This document shows, piece by piece, positions 10,091 through 21,118 of a DNA stretch of 64,000 bases. The notes beneath the pieces were generated by a model. It searched no databases and had not been told where the DNA came from. It saw only the letters and a program-made list of their open reading frames with translations. Position 1 is the first letter of the stretch; every line of letters begins with the position of its first letter. The position numbers and the translations under genes are program-made. This stretch comes from Astragalus membranaceus (lineage: Eukaryota > Streptophyta > Magnoliopsida > Fabales > Fabaceae), in contig CM076846.1 of assembly GCA_039519185.1 (NCBI GenBank), positions 186,729,068 to 186,793,067 of the forward strand, read 5' to 3'.

Positions 10091-11872
10091 TTACTTGTTC
10101 AGAGCACCGGACCTGAGCCTTCCACTTTGTCTGGCTGGGATACTTGCTTGCACAGCTTTCTTTTTCTTTTCCTTCTTTTTCTTTTCTCCTTCACCATCAC
10201 CAGCATCAACTGAGATTTCAGTTTCTTTTGGCATCTTTGCACTGCTCTCCGCAGCTCTTTTCTTTGCTTCCTCCCATGCTTTCTGCTTTTCCAGTTCTGC
10301 AGGGTGAATCTGCTGCTGCTCTTTGGGTTCCCCCTGGGCTTTTTCAACCTCTGGCTCATGAGACGTTGTAACGTCTGCAGCTTTCTCATCAGCAGCAACA
10401 GCAGGAACATTCTCTGAACCACTTGCAGCAACAAATGCTGCACTGGTGGCTGTTGCTGGCTTGTCTTTAGCAGCTTCAGATTTCTTTTTTACCTGCAACT
10501 TTTGCCTTTTGGCTGCAGGAGGGTCAACTAGTTGCTCTTCTTCTTCACCTTGTCTTGCTTCTTCACTTGCAGCGGCTACTTCACGCCTTTTCTTCTTCCC
10601 AAATGGACTCTGGGTGGGCACAGTCTTGAATCTTTGCCTTTTGGGTGGGGGAATGAGTTGTGGGTCTGGGTTAGTTTCAACAGCAGGTGGTTCAGACGTA
10701 GTCACGTCTGCACTGGTTACTTCTGGAATGGATGGTTGTGATGGCTCTTTAGTTGGTTCAGGTTGAGTGGGGGTTGGCTTTGAAATAGGTTGGTCTTTAG
10801 GTTTAGATTGTGGTGTTTTGGGGATGTTTTGGTCATGGGTGGGTTGGGTTTTAGCTGAGGGTTGGGGTTGTTTGTCTTTTGGTGATGGAGGTGTGGGTTG
10901 GGCTGGCTCTTTGAGTGTTTGGGTTGGTGGAGAGTCAGCCTCAATATCAGTCTTATCACTGGAACTTCCTTTCTCTTCTGAATGTGTTTCTTCCTCATCA
11001 TCACTTAGGATTTCCCTACTCACCTTCTTTGATTCCTCTGCATCACTCTCACTGATGCTATCCATATCAGCTGATTTAAGTTCTTCTTCCTCACTACTTA
11101 CCTTCTTTTGCTCTTTCTTTGCTGGGCTCTTTCTTTTTGTGGCTGGTTTTCTTGTTTTCTTGACTTTTTCCTGCTTCACTTTCTTGGGGTTCATTGTTGA
11201 TAGGAGTATGTTGTCTTCATCTTCCTCTTGCATCCAATCTGGAAGTGCTGGTTCTTCAATCACCATCTTGCCTTTTGTTGTTTGTGCATTCACCTTCTTT
11301 TGCCACTCAAATTGCTCCTTGACAAACTTGGCTAGGCTGTTTTGCTGGTCTACCAGACGTTGTAACGTCTGAGTATCAACTGACGTGGTAGCATCTGCAG
11401 CTCTCTGCCTAGCTTTGAACTTTGTAGAGAATGCCCCTTGGGGTTCCTCTCTTAGCTCAGATGCTTCAATCTCCACTCCAGCTTCCATGCAGAGATCAGT
11501 GATTAAACAAGGGAAGTATAGGTATCCATCCTTCCTGTTCTGCCATTTGTTTATCTCCCTGTTGATGAGCTTACCCACTTCAATCTTATCCCTAGACATA
11601 ATGGCATCAATAGCAATCAGCCTCTCTTTATCAACCCAGAGAGTGTGAGAAGTGGGTATCAAGCAATGCCTAATGAAATGAAACCAAGCACTGGCCTCAT
11701 CACACAGGTATCTCTTCAAAATTTTGAATTCATTTCCATGGTCGCCTCTTCGCTCCCAAACAGCTCCATCAACACATATCCTTTCTTTGATTTCAGTCAT
11801 CTCTGCCACTCCGTAAGTCTTTTGCTTCACCTCAACTGCCTTGCCATAGTAACCGAAACCCAAAGTAGTCAT
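10091..11872 (-). CDS. Athila extra ORF 2, copy A (593 aa, env position)
   Basis: The 593-residue protein lies downstream of pol, where Athila elements carry env-like genes. Residues 1-150 continue the domain opened in the preceding ORF: A-S-A-W-F-H-F-I-R-H-C-L-I-P-T-S-H, then D-A-I-M, and Y-F-P-C-L-I-T-D-L-C. This resembles the plant 'putative transposon protein' domain (Transposase_32 type). The rest is disordered and rich in Lys, Glu, Pro and Ser, with basic clusters such as K-K-K-R-R and K-R-Q-R-F-K that could be nuclear signals. I see no signal peptide or membrane segment, so a membrane envelope role is not supported. Two D-V-T-T-S segments come from palindrome copies. It differs from the copy B protein at one residue (Pro versus Ser, base 10762). 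Confidence 0.75.
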   Translation of the reverse strand: MTTLGFGYYGKAVEVKQKTYGVAEMTEIKERICVDGAVWERRGDHGNEFKILKRYLCDEASAWFHFIRHCLIPTSHTLWVDKERLIAIDAIMSRDKIEVGKLINREINKWQNRKDGYLYFPCLITDLCMEAGVEIEASELREEPQGAFSTKFKARQRAADATTSVDTQTLQRLVDQQNSLAKFVKEQFEWQKKVNAQTTKGKMVIEEPALPDWMQEEDEDNILLSTMNPKKVKQEKVKKTRKPATKRKSPAKKEQKKVSSEEEELKSADMDSISESDAEESKKVSREILSDDEEETHSEEKGSSSDKTDIEADSPPTQTLKEPAQPTPPSPKDKQPQPSAKTQPTHDQNIPKTPQSKPKDQPISKPTPTQPEPTKEPSQPSIPEVTSADVTTSEPPAVETNPDPQLIPPPKRQRFKTVPTQSPFGKKKRREVAAASEEARQGEEEEQLVDPPAAKRQKLQVKKKSEAAKDKPATATSAAFVAASGSENVPAVAADEKAADVTTSHEPEVEKAQGEPKEQQQIHPAELEKQKAWEEAKKRAAESSAKMPKETEISVDAGDGEGEKKKKEKKKKAVQASIPARQSGRLRSGALNK

Positions 11873-12419
11873 TTATGACTCTTACACCAAATTTGACTTC
11901 TTCTCCTCGAACGATGGAGGTGCTTGAAAGTTCTCCATCGGTTCTTTCAACGATTCCTTTGTAAAAGTCATGCACCAGAGTTGCAATGTATTCCTTTCTG
12001 TGAACTACAAATTTCTGCCATCCCAATGCTGTCACTGTTGCGAGAAAGTCAGGATTTGGGTTTTCCAAGTTGAAGCCCCTTTCTGGCAGCAGGGCTTTCT
12101 TCTTTGAAGGAATGGGGATTTCTGGATTTGGAACAGAGGAAGAACTTGGGTTGACATTCTTTCCTTTACCAGATGATTTTACTGCAGCTTGCTTGGTTTT
12201 AGTCATGGTGATTGTATGAGTTTTCTGGGGAGTGGGGGATTTGAGATTTGAGATTTGGGATTTGGGAGAAGCGATAGGATTGCGGTTTCTGAAAGTGTAT
12301 GAAGGTGGTTTTGATGATTGTAACTGGTGTGTGTTTATTGGGGAGGTTTTATGGGAAGTTGCGAAGTAGGTGGTGGCGTGGGTTTGGGAAAAAGGGGTAA
12401 CCGTTGGAAGTGACGTCAT
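11832..12419 (-). CDS. Athila extra ORF 1, copy A (195 aa; likely start at residue 72)
   Basis: The open frame starts at 12419, but the first 71 residues look like translated leader. The better start is the ATG at 12204-12206 (context ATCACCATGA), giving M-T-K-T-K-Q-A-A-V-K-S-S-G-K, which resembles the histone H3 tail. After a Ser/Pro linker comes the start of a Transposase_32-like domain (A-L-G-W-Q-K-F-V, V-H-D-F-Y, V-I-N-D-Y-F-G-F). The frame then ends and the domain continues in the +1-shifted ORF at 11872, which overlaps by 41 bp. It begins 48 bp after the polyprotein stop. Function is unknown; a chromatin or DNA-binding role is inference. Confidence 0.65.
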   Translation of the reverse strand: MTSLPTVTPFSQTHATTYFATSHKTSPINTHQLQSSKPPSYTFRNRNPIASPKSQISNLKSPTPQKTHTITMTKTKQAAVKSSGKGKNVNPSSSSVPNPEIPIPSKKKALLPERGFNLENPNPDFLATVTALGWQKFVVHRKEYIATLVHDFYKGIVERTDGELSSTSIVRGEEVKFGVRVINDYFGFRLLWQGS

Positions 12420-13765
12420 GGTAAAAGGGGTAAAAGTCTTCAGCCAGACTATCCCCTTTTTTGCATTCAGGGGTTGTTGAGAGCCACTGTGGTCTTGTCC
12501 CTAACCACATGTTCTCCATAGTAATGCTTCACTCTTTGGCCATTGACTTTGAAAATGGAATTAGTTTTCTCATCAAACAGGTCCACAGCACCATGAGGAT
12601 AGACTTTTACCAGCTTGAAAGGTCCTGACCATCTTGATTTTAACTTCCCAGGGAACAACTTTAACCTTGAATTAAACAACAAAACTGATTGTCCTTCTAC
12701 TAGCTCCCTTCTTTGAATTTTTTGATCGTGCCACTTCTTGGTTTTCTCTTTATACATTTTTGAATTCTCATAGGCAGTGTGCCTGAATTCATCTAGCTCA
12801 TTTAGTTGAAGGAGCCTTGCTTCTCCAGCCTTTGAATGATCTAAGTTCAGTTGCTTCAGTGCCCAGTGAGCTTTGTGTTGGAGTTCAATGGGCAGGTGAC
12901 AAGCTTTTCTGAAGACTAACTTGTATGGTGACATGCCCAGTGGTGTCTTAAATGCTGTCCTGTACGCCCACAATGCATCATCAAGGTGCAAGGACCAATC
13001 CTTCCTGTTTGGACCAACCATCTTCTCAAGTATCCTTTTAATCTCTCTGTTGGAAATTTCTACTTGACCACTTGTCTGTGGGTGATAAGCTGTAGCAATT
13101 TTGTGCTTCACTCCGTACTTAGCCAATAGGTTTTCAATCAGCTTGTTACAGAAGTGAGAGCCTTCATCACTGATTATAGCTCTTGGAGTACCAAATCTTG
13201 TGAAGATGTTTTGCTTCAGGAATTTGCTGACTGATTTGGCCTCATTGTTGGGCAATGCAACGGCTTCCACCCATTTTGACACATAATCCACAGCTACCAA
13301 AATGTATAAATTTCCATGAGACATAGGAAATGGCCCCATGAAGTCCATTCCCCAAACATCAAACAGTTCCACTTCAAGGATATTTGTCAATGGCATTTCT
13401 TGCTTGTTGGAGATGTTTCCAGTTCTTTGGCAATTATCACAGCTTTTCACTAATTCATGAGCATCTTTGAAAAGTGTTGGCCAATAGTATCCTGACTGTA
13501 ACACCTTTGCTGCAGTTCTGGTTCCTCCAAAATGTCCTCCATAAGGTGATGCATGACATTGTTGTAATACATGGTGTTGTTCCTCTTCAGCCAGGCATCT
13601 CCTAAGCAACTAATCTTGACACATCTTATACAGATAGGGTTCATTCCAAAAATAGTGCTTCACGGTGTGGAAGAATTTTTTTCTTTGCTGATGATTGAAA
13701 TCCACAGGCACAATCCTGCTGACTAGGAAGTTAACTATATCAGCATACCAGGGAGCAGTAGCATC

Positions 13766-13800
13766 AGACGTTATAACGTTTGAAGACGTGGTAACGTCTG
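13766..13800. repeat. Palindrome pair in copy A pol (RNase H-integrase linker)
   Basis: Two copies, 13766-13782 and 13784-13800, lie 18 bp apart and encode D-V-T-T-S-S-N-V-I-T-S in the linker between RNase H and integrase. The pair recurs at 24794-24828 in copy B. Confidence 0.85.
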
Positions 13801-15514
13801 CAGCTACTGTGGCTACTGTCAGCAGTTTTTCATCAGGGAAATTTTCTTTTATCTCTTCTGCACCTGTACCTGCATCAACATTCTCAAGCCTAGAAAGATG
13901 ATCAGCAACTTGGTTCTCCACCCCCTTTTTATCATGAATTTCCAAGTCAAATTCTTGGAGGAGGAGAACCCATCTAATGAGTCGTGGCTTTGCATCTTTT
14001 TTAGAAATCAAATACTTGATGGCTGAGTGATCAGTAAAAACAATAACTTTTGCACCCACCAAGTATGATCGAAATTTGTCAAAAGCAAATACAACAGCCA
14101 GTAACTCTTTCTCAGTTACAGTATAATTTAATTGGGCATCATCTAAAGTTTTACTAGCATAATAGATAGAGTGAAAAATTTTGCCATACCTTTGACCCAA
14201 TACTGCCCCCACAGCGTAGTCACTCGCATCACACATTAATTCAAATGGTTTGGACCAGTCAGGAGTGACTATCACAGGAGCTGTTACAAGGGCAGTCTTC
14301 AATTTCTGGAAGGCTTCATGACAATGCTCATCAAAGCTGAAGACGTTATCACGTTGCAGCAGCAGACACAAAGGTTTGGAAATTTTTGAGAAATCCTTGA
14401 TAAACCTTCTGTAAAAACCAGCATGCCCTAAGAAACTTCTAATACCTTTGACAGTGGTAGGTGGAGGCAATTTGTCAATAACATCAATTTTTGCTTTATC
14501 AACCTCCAACCCTTTCTTTGAAATCTTGTGTCCTAAAACAATTCCCACTTGAACCATAAAGTGACATTTTTCCCAGTTGAGTACTAAGTTGGTTTCTTCA
14601 CACCTTATTAAGACTCCTTCTAAGTTATCCAAGCATGCCTTGTATGAGTCTCCATAGACTGAAAAGTCATCCATGAAAACTTCCATGGATTTTTCAATAA
14701 AATCTGAGAATAAAGCCATCATACACCTCTGGAATGTTGCAGGTGCATTACACAATCCGAATGGCATCCTTCTGAAGGCAAAGGTACCATAAGGACAAGT
14801 GAATGTGGTCTTCTCTTGGTCCTCAGGCACAATAGCTATCTGGTTATATCCTGAGTAACCATCAAGAAAACAATAGAATTCTTTGCCTGCAAGTCTATCC
14901 AACATCTGGTCAATAAATGGCAAAGGAAAATGGTCCTTCTTGGTTGCTTTGTTCAGCTTCCTGTAGTCCATACATATCCTCCATCCAGTCACTGTTCTTG
15001 TTGGAATCAACTCATTTTTGTCATTGGTCACCACAGTAACTCCACCCTTCTTTGGTACACATTGAACTGGGCTCACCCATGAGCTATCACTAATTGGATA
15101 AATGATTCCTGCATCTAACCATTTGATGATTTCCTTCTTGACCACCTCTTTCATTATCGGGTTCAATCGCCTTTGTCCTTCAATGCTGTTTTTAGCATTC
15201 TCTTCTAAGACAATTCTGTGCATACAGATTGTGGGACTGATACCCTTGATATCTGCCATTTGCCAACCAATGGCTTTCTTGTGCCTTTTTAAGGTGTTAA
15301 TGAGATCACTTTCCTGCTCTTGTGAGAGGTTAGAAGAAATGATCACTGGTAAAGAATCATTTTCCCCTAAAAAGGCATACTTCAGGTGATCAGGCAACAC
15401 TTTTAATTCCAGATTGGGTGGTTCTTCAATGGATGGCACTATCTTCTTGAGATTGGAGTCTTCTTGCCCCAAAGATTCATACTTCTTTGTCCACGCCCTG
15501 GGTACATGGGAGTT

Positions 15515-15552
15515 AGACGTGACAACGTCTGTGGTTGACGTTGTAACGTTTA
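15515..15552. repeat. Palindrome pair in copy A pol (protease-RT linker)
   Basis: Two copies at 15515-15531 and 15536-15552 are 21 bp apart (two DNA turns) and encode N-V-T-T-S-T-T-D-V-V-T-S in the protease-RT linker. The same pair occurs at 26543-26580. Confidence 0.85.
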
Positions 15553-17860
15553 ATGGATCAGCTTCTTCTGATAACAACTCTTGAATCTCATCATTTCCCA
15601 GAATCTTCTCCAAGTGGTCATTATCTTTATTGAATTGCTTTTGAACCACATGGTCAAGGGCAACCACAAAGGAACATTCCTCTGTGTTAGGTTCTGGATA
15701 CTTGAGTGCGTTGAGGACGTTGAACTTGACTTCTTGGTCATTGACCCTCATGATTAATTCTCCCTTCTGCACATCAATGAGTGTCCTTCCAGTGGCTAGA
15801 AATGGTCGCCCCAAGATGATAGGAACTTCCTTATCTGCATCAAAATCCAAAATAACAAAGTCCACTGGAAAAACGAATTTGTCAACTTTAATCAAAACAT
15901 CTTCTAATATGCCCTCAGGATAAACTCTACTTTTATCAGCTAATGTAAGACTTAAAGAAGTAGGTCTGGCAGTTCCTATACCAAGTTTTTCATAAATGGA
16001 CTTGGGCATCAAGTTAATACTTGCCCCCAAGTCGTATAAAGCTTTGCCAAGGTAAAAATCTCCAATGGAGCATGGTATAGTAAAACTGCCAGGATCCTTC
16101 AGTTTTCTAGGGAGTTTATTCTGCATGATTAAGCTACATTCTTCAGTTAAAGCAATAGTTTCAAACTCCCCTAGCCTTCTTCTTTTGGTGATGACATCCT
16201 TTAGGAACTTGGCATAGTTTGGCATCTGCTGTAGAGCTTCAACTAAGGGAAGGTTTATGTGTAGCTGTTTCAGCATCTCCATGAACTTGCTGAATTGCTT
16301 GTCTTCATGAGCTTTCTTTAGTCTTTGAGGGTAGGGTGGAGGAGGATATTCAGGTACAAGCTTTGGAACAGTCTTGATTCCTGGTTCAGAACTAGACGTT
16401 GTAACGTCTGGCTTAGACATCACAATATCTGGAATATTCTTCTCTTTTTCTCCACCTTTGTTTTTCTCTTTTTCCTTGTCTGGCACCTCAGATTCCTTAG
16501 ACATAGATGGTTCTGGATACTCAGTGCCACTTCTTAATGAGATAGCATTTACCTGTGCATTTACCACATCTTTACCATTTGACTTTGATGAAGATGGTGT
16601 TTCAGTTGTGGATGGAAGAGATCCATTCTGTCTTTGAGTAAGAGCTGAGGCTATCTGTCCAATTTGGTTTTCCAAAGTTTTGATTGAAGACTCATGGGTC
16701 TGTAAGGTTGCCCTACAATCACTTATGAAAGTCTTCATCAAGGCTTCCAAATTGCTGTTGTTGTTATTCTGCGTATACTGCTTTTGTTGTTGAGGGGGAA
16801 ATCCTGGGGGTATTGCAGGAGCAGCATTGCTAGCATTCAAAGAATTGTTGTTCTTCCAACTAAAATTTGGGTGATTTCTCCAATTTGAATTGTACAAGTT
16901 GGAGAAGGGACTGTTACCTTTGTTATGTGATACAAAGTTTACAGACTGGGGGTTATGGGGACACTCTTCGTAGACATGCCCTCCTTCACAATATACACAC
17001 TCTACTCCCCCAGATGGTGTTGGTTCAATAGCTGCAGCAGTCTGTGTTTCAGACGTTGCCACGTTTGGAGTGCTCAAGTTTTTAATCATGTTGGTCAGAG
17101 AAGCAACCTGAGCAGAAAGGGCAGTTACTTCACTTATCTCATGGACACCAGCCTTCTTTCCAGGGGTGAATCTATCAGAAGGCCAATGGGCATTGTGAGT
17201 GGCTATGTCTTCAATAAGTCTGCATGCCTCAGAGAAAGACATGTTTAATATGACACCGCCTGATGAAGCATCAAGTATAAGCCTGGTAGGTTGATCTAGA
17301 CCATTATAAAAAGTCTCCATTTGAATAACTACGGGAATGCCATGGTGTGGGCACATTCTTAGTAATTCCTTCCATCTTTCCCAAGCCTCAAATAATGATT
17401 CCCCTTCTCTTTGTTTGAAGGAAGTGATGTCATTTCTTAACTTGGCATTTTTGTTGGGAGGGAAGTATTTTCCAAGAAATTTCTCAGCTAGCTCATCCCA
17501 AGTATGAATTGAATTTGGCTCTAAGGAGTTCAACCAATTCTTGGCCTTATCCTTAAGAGAATATGGAAATAGCTTCAGTCGGAAGGCATCTTCTGAGACT
17601 CCAGGGATGACAAAGTTGCTACACACATCCAAAAATTGCCTTAGATGTGCATAAGGATCTTCTTGAGGAAAACCCCCAAATTGCCCTGCAGTCTGCAGCA
17701 TTTGGAACATCATTGGCTTGAACTCAAAGTGACCAGTATGAATAGGTGGTCTTGCAATGCCTGTTTGTAAATGGGCAGGATTAAGCACGGCATAATCACG
17801 CATAGGCCTGTCTCTGTCATTGACCATGTCTTGTGGCCCTGCATTGATGAGTTGCTGTCT

Positions 17861-18151
17861 CTACCAGTGTTCATCATCAACATAGGTTTCTGTATGAGTT
17901 TGTGGTCCACGACCACGTCCTCCGGCATCTGAGTGCCTTCCTCCTCTTGGAGTGCGTCCACCTCTAGAGCTTCTACCACCAGTACCATGTTCAGACATGA
18001 TTGGTGGCTGGAATTGCTGTTGTTGTTGCTGCCTTTTTAACCTTTGTTGTCTCCTTAGTCGCCTGAAGGTTCTTTCAGGTTCTGGATAGAATTCAGGCTC
18101 AGATCCACTCCCTGGTTCTGTTGAACTAGAGCTTGAACTGGAACTAAGCAT
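17861..18151 (-). CDS. Athila gag N-terminal leader ORF, copy A (96 aa)
   Basis: This Ser-, Arg- and Gly-rich ORF (a Ser run, a Gln run, then R-G-G/R-G-R motifs) lies between the primer site and the polyprotein. It is in the same frame as the polyprotein ATG at 17827 and separated from it only by a TAG at 17861-17863 and a short open stretch. It is identical in layout to 28889-29179. It is either an N-terminal gag extension cut off by a shared nonsense codon, or joined by stop readthrough. Confidence 0.6.
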   Translation of the reverse strand: MLSSSSSSSSTEPGSGSEPEFYPEPERTFRRLRRQQRLKRQQQQQQFQPPIMSEHGTGGRSSRGGRTPRGGRHSDAGGRGRGPQTHTETYVDDEHW

Positions 18152-18258
18152 ACGCTGTAACGTTTACCTGTTCACTCACAAAAACAACAAACAACACAGC
18201 AGAATTCTTTCACCTAGTGTTTTAATGCTTGCTGAACAATAAAAGTTAAATACAATCC

Positions 18259-18273
18259 CCGGCAACGGCGCCA
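18259..18273 (-). other. Athila primer binding site, copy A
   Basis: TGGCGCCGTTGCCGG on the minus strand lies six bases inside LTR 2. This is the usual Athila primer site, generally matched to tRNA-Asp. Confidence 0.88.
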
Positions 18274-18279
18274 AAAACT

Positions 18280-19765
18280 TGTTGCGTCCGTGTGTGTTCT
18301 AGTCGCAATGTCAGTGCAAGTATACACGTCGTACAAGTAATAAAGTGGATAAAAGTAAGAGATCGTTCCCACGAGGATTGATTAACTTTCAGAGTTCAAG
18401 TCTTTAAAACACAAGTGAAACAAGTAACAAATCGACACTAAAAGTTGGTATTAAGACTAAGAACATAAATGAAGCAAGTAAATAAGAAGTGGTTGTGAAT
18501 ATGGAAGAGTATGAGTTGGATTGCTGCATGCAAGTAAATCTCCTCTAGTCAGACGTTATAACGTTTACACGTTAATACGTACAATTGTTATGTTGTATAG
18601 ACGTTATAACGTTTGAACGCTGTTGCAAAAGAGCTGTGCTTTTCAGTCACAAAACGTCAGAGCTTCAAGTACTAGAATTCCTATGTCTAGGTTCTAAGTA
18701 GGCCTACTCCTGTATTTTAAGTACCCACAGCAATGTCCTATGAACTATTATCCATTCTATGTCTAGACTTAGATAAAAATGCCTAAATGTCTTTAGTGCA
18801 CCTTTTCATTCACATAAATCTTTGAGTTCTTTTCATAGACCATGTCTGTACCTATGAATCTACTTATTTTAAGTGATCAGTTCAAAACAAGTTTGGAAAT
18901 ATTAACATGCAAAGATTTAAAACGCATAAACATCAATACATCATAACATTAAACTAGAGATTCATTACATGCAAAACAACAACCCAACTACCAATGTTTA
19001 GCTCATGCTGAGCATCCTTACAGAAATAAGAGGAATAAAAGTCCAAATACCGTACATAGAGAAAAGGAGACTAAACGCAAAAGATACGCCTAAGGGGCCT
19101 TCCTTCATGCACGCTGTAAAGACGTTACAACGTCTGAGCTTTACAGTAATGGTTGCGAATGAATATGGAAATTGGGGCCTTGAGAGAATTTAAAATGAAG
19201 AAGTCTGTGTCCAGAACTTCTGTTAGAAAACTCTCTCTGAAAAATGGAGGAAGGTGGATGATGAATGGAGTCCTCCGTTCTTCGCATGGTGCACCCCTTG
19301 CCTTTTTGTAGAGAGAGAATAGCCATGGTCAAAAGAGGGTCACATGCTGCTGATGTCATTCCCCACCTTCCAAGTTTGCTTGCGAGTTAACTCTGCCCTG
19401 AAGTGACACCGCACTGCTACAGTGCGTCAGCCGCGTCAGTGCTGAGGAGAGAGAAGATTTCCAGATCTCTGGCCATCATTACATGCGCGCCAAAATGATA
19501 TATTATTTTCTTGCTCTGCTATCCTTCTTCAGACGTGATGGGAGACGTTGCCACGTTTGGATTACTGCACAAACACAAGAAGCATCAAAACGCTCACAAA
19601 GGCGCCAATTGGCACCAAAATGCCTAGAACTTGTAATTTAGCCCCTTTCTAAATAAAAGCAATAAACTAACATAAACTTTACTAGAAACAACCTACTATT
19701 GCCAGAGAACTTGCATGATTTAACTTTGACTAAGTATAAATAGCTCATATAAATATGAGTTATCA
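18280..19765 (-). repeat. Athila LTR 2 (middle, shared by copies A and B)
   Basis: 1486 bp. It matches LTR 1 at the one site where LTR 3 differs (C at 19008, as at 7979). It serves as 5' LTR for copy A and 3' LTR for copy B. Confidence 0.95.
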
Positions 19766-21118
19766 CACCCCCAAACTTAGACCATTGCTTGTCCTCAAGC
19801 AATTGAAATACAACATATGAAAAGATGCAAGAAATTAAATACACCAGCAGTTTACACCCTGCTCATCCATTTGATCAAAAATTTTCTCCAAAGGGGCTAG
19901 TTCCTTCAGACTTACACTACACACTCACGCACCAATGCACAATTACATTCTAGATTCATTACTGCCCAAAGTGAGTGTGTGATCTCTGTATCAATTCTTT
20001 TCCTAGCTAGGTTCAGAAGCTACCCTAGCCTATGAAAGAGTGGTTTCCAAATGGTGAGAGTATAACATCTTTCAAAACAAAGAGTAGGCTAACATTTTCA
20101 CATAAGACATGAGGGTTATTTGAAGCACAACAAAGGGTCTTATCTTGGGTGCTAGGACTAGATTAGTGCAAACTATTTTTCTGACTTACACAACGCAAAA
20201 CACACACAGCTGCAACCCCTCATTACTGGGCAACTTTTTCTTTTGATTTTTTTTTTTTTTTTTCATCATTGGTTTGGAGTTTTTGTGATTTTCTCCTTTT
20301 GGATCCTTTGGATTTGACAATTTTGGATTGAGATATTTGGGGTACCCAGTATTTGTTTCGGGAAATTGCAGCAAACACAGAGGACATGTGGATTTTTCCA
20401 CTTATTTGAAACAACACACACTTTTTGGTCTTTTTGGAGTAGACGTTATAACGTGTATATGAGAGACGCTACAACGTTTGATAACACAGAACACAACACA
20501 CAAACACACACGGCATACGTTATAACGTTACGGGTAGACGTTACAACGCTGCACTCACACTACACATGCACTAATCACCCTACAGTCTTTGCACCCAGCC
20601 TTAGTACAACCTGATATACCCCCAAACTTAGTTTCTACTGCTACTCTAAGTTTTTAATCAAGTTTTACACTCACCAAAGTCAACCAAAACTAGCTTTAGC
20701 ATCAAATAGTCCTTAGCTAGCTAGGTTTTCCTTAAAACAGAGTTTGTGTGGAAGCAGTAGTCAATTCTATTCATCTAAGCATGCATCAGCTACTCACACA
20801 AAGTCACACGTAGCTATTCTTATATTTAGCCCAAAGAGAAACATTTTTGATAATTACTTGAGTAGGGAAGGTAAACTGATTTTGCATTTGATTTTATTCA
20901 TACACAAAACATAAAAATGATCCTCCCCCCCCAAACAAAAAGATGAGCAGTGTCCCCACTGCTCACTGAATTTGAAAAATGAGAGAGGACATTTACACAA
21001 AACAGAAACAAAACAACTACTGACTACTAACTCTCTAGACGTTGTAACGTCTGGACAGCTATTTATTTTTACTGAAATTGTAAACTATAACTATTCTACT
21101 GCTAAAAAGAGGGCTAAC
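19766..21118 (-). promoter_or_regulatory. Athila copy B 3' untranslated region with polypurine tracts
   Basis: This is the counterpart of 8737-10090 and contains no gene. The polypurine tract is at 19766-19780, the hairpin at 19785-19802, and extra purine tracts at 20619-20632 and about 20922-20940. The T run is one base shorter than in copy A. Confidence 0.75.

Larger units (their letters stand above)
12467..17827 (-). pseudogene. Athila gag-pol polyprotein, copy A, with an amber codon before integrase
   Basis: The sequence is the same as the copy B polyprotein, except that a TAG at 13610-13612 ends the reading after residue 1405. Plus-strand A at 13612 replaces the G at 24640, turning CAG into TAG. 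The stop falls after RNase H and before the integrase zinc finger. Gag, protease, RT and RNase H remain open (17827-13613). The integrase frame stays open below the stop (13609-12467) but would not be made without readthrough. The change is a C-to-T transition on the coding strand at a CHG site, as expected for a methylated element. Two further residue differences come from bases 15000 (Thr for Ile) and 16501 (Ser for Pro). Confidence 0.9.
7521..18167. repeat. Dispersed 17-bp palindrome family AGACGTTRTAACGTCTG (Athila LTR 1 and copy A)
   Basis: Close matches start at 7521, 7570, 8091 and 8514 in the LTR. Internally they start at 9413, 9436, 9486, 9508, 10009, 10361, 10694, 11355, 13766, 13784, 14341, 15515, 15536, 16394, 17051 and 18150. 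Decayed copies lie at 11381 and 16415. Most keep two ACGT-containing half-sites around a 3-bp centre. All recur in copy B about 11,028 bp to the right. Copies sit in LTR, untranslated and coding DNA alike, which ordinary codon use cannot explain. In coding copies the frame is always the one giving D-V-T-T-S or a near variant. Confidence 0.85.

Noticed and set aside
10446..11648. Plus-strand open frames of up to 201 codons opposite the Athila extra ORF
   Set aside because: They are shadows of the minus-strand coding sequence and show no recognisable domain.
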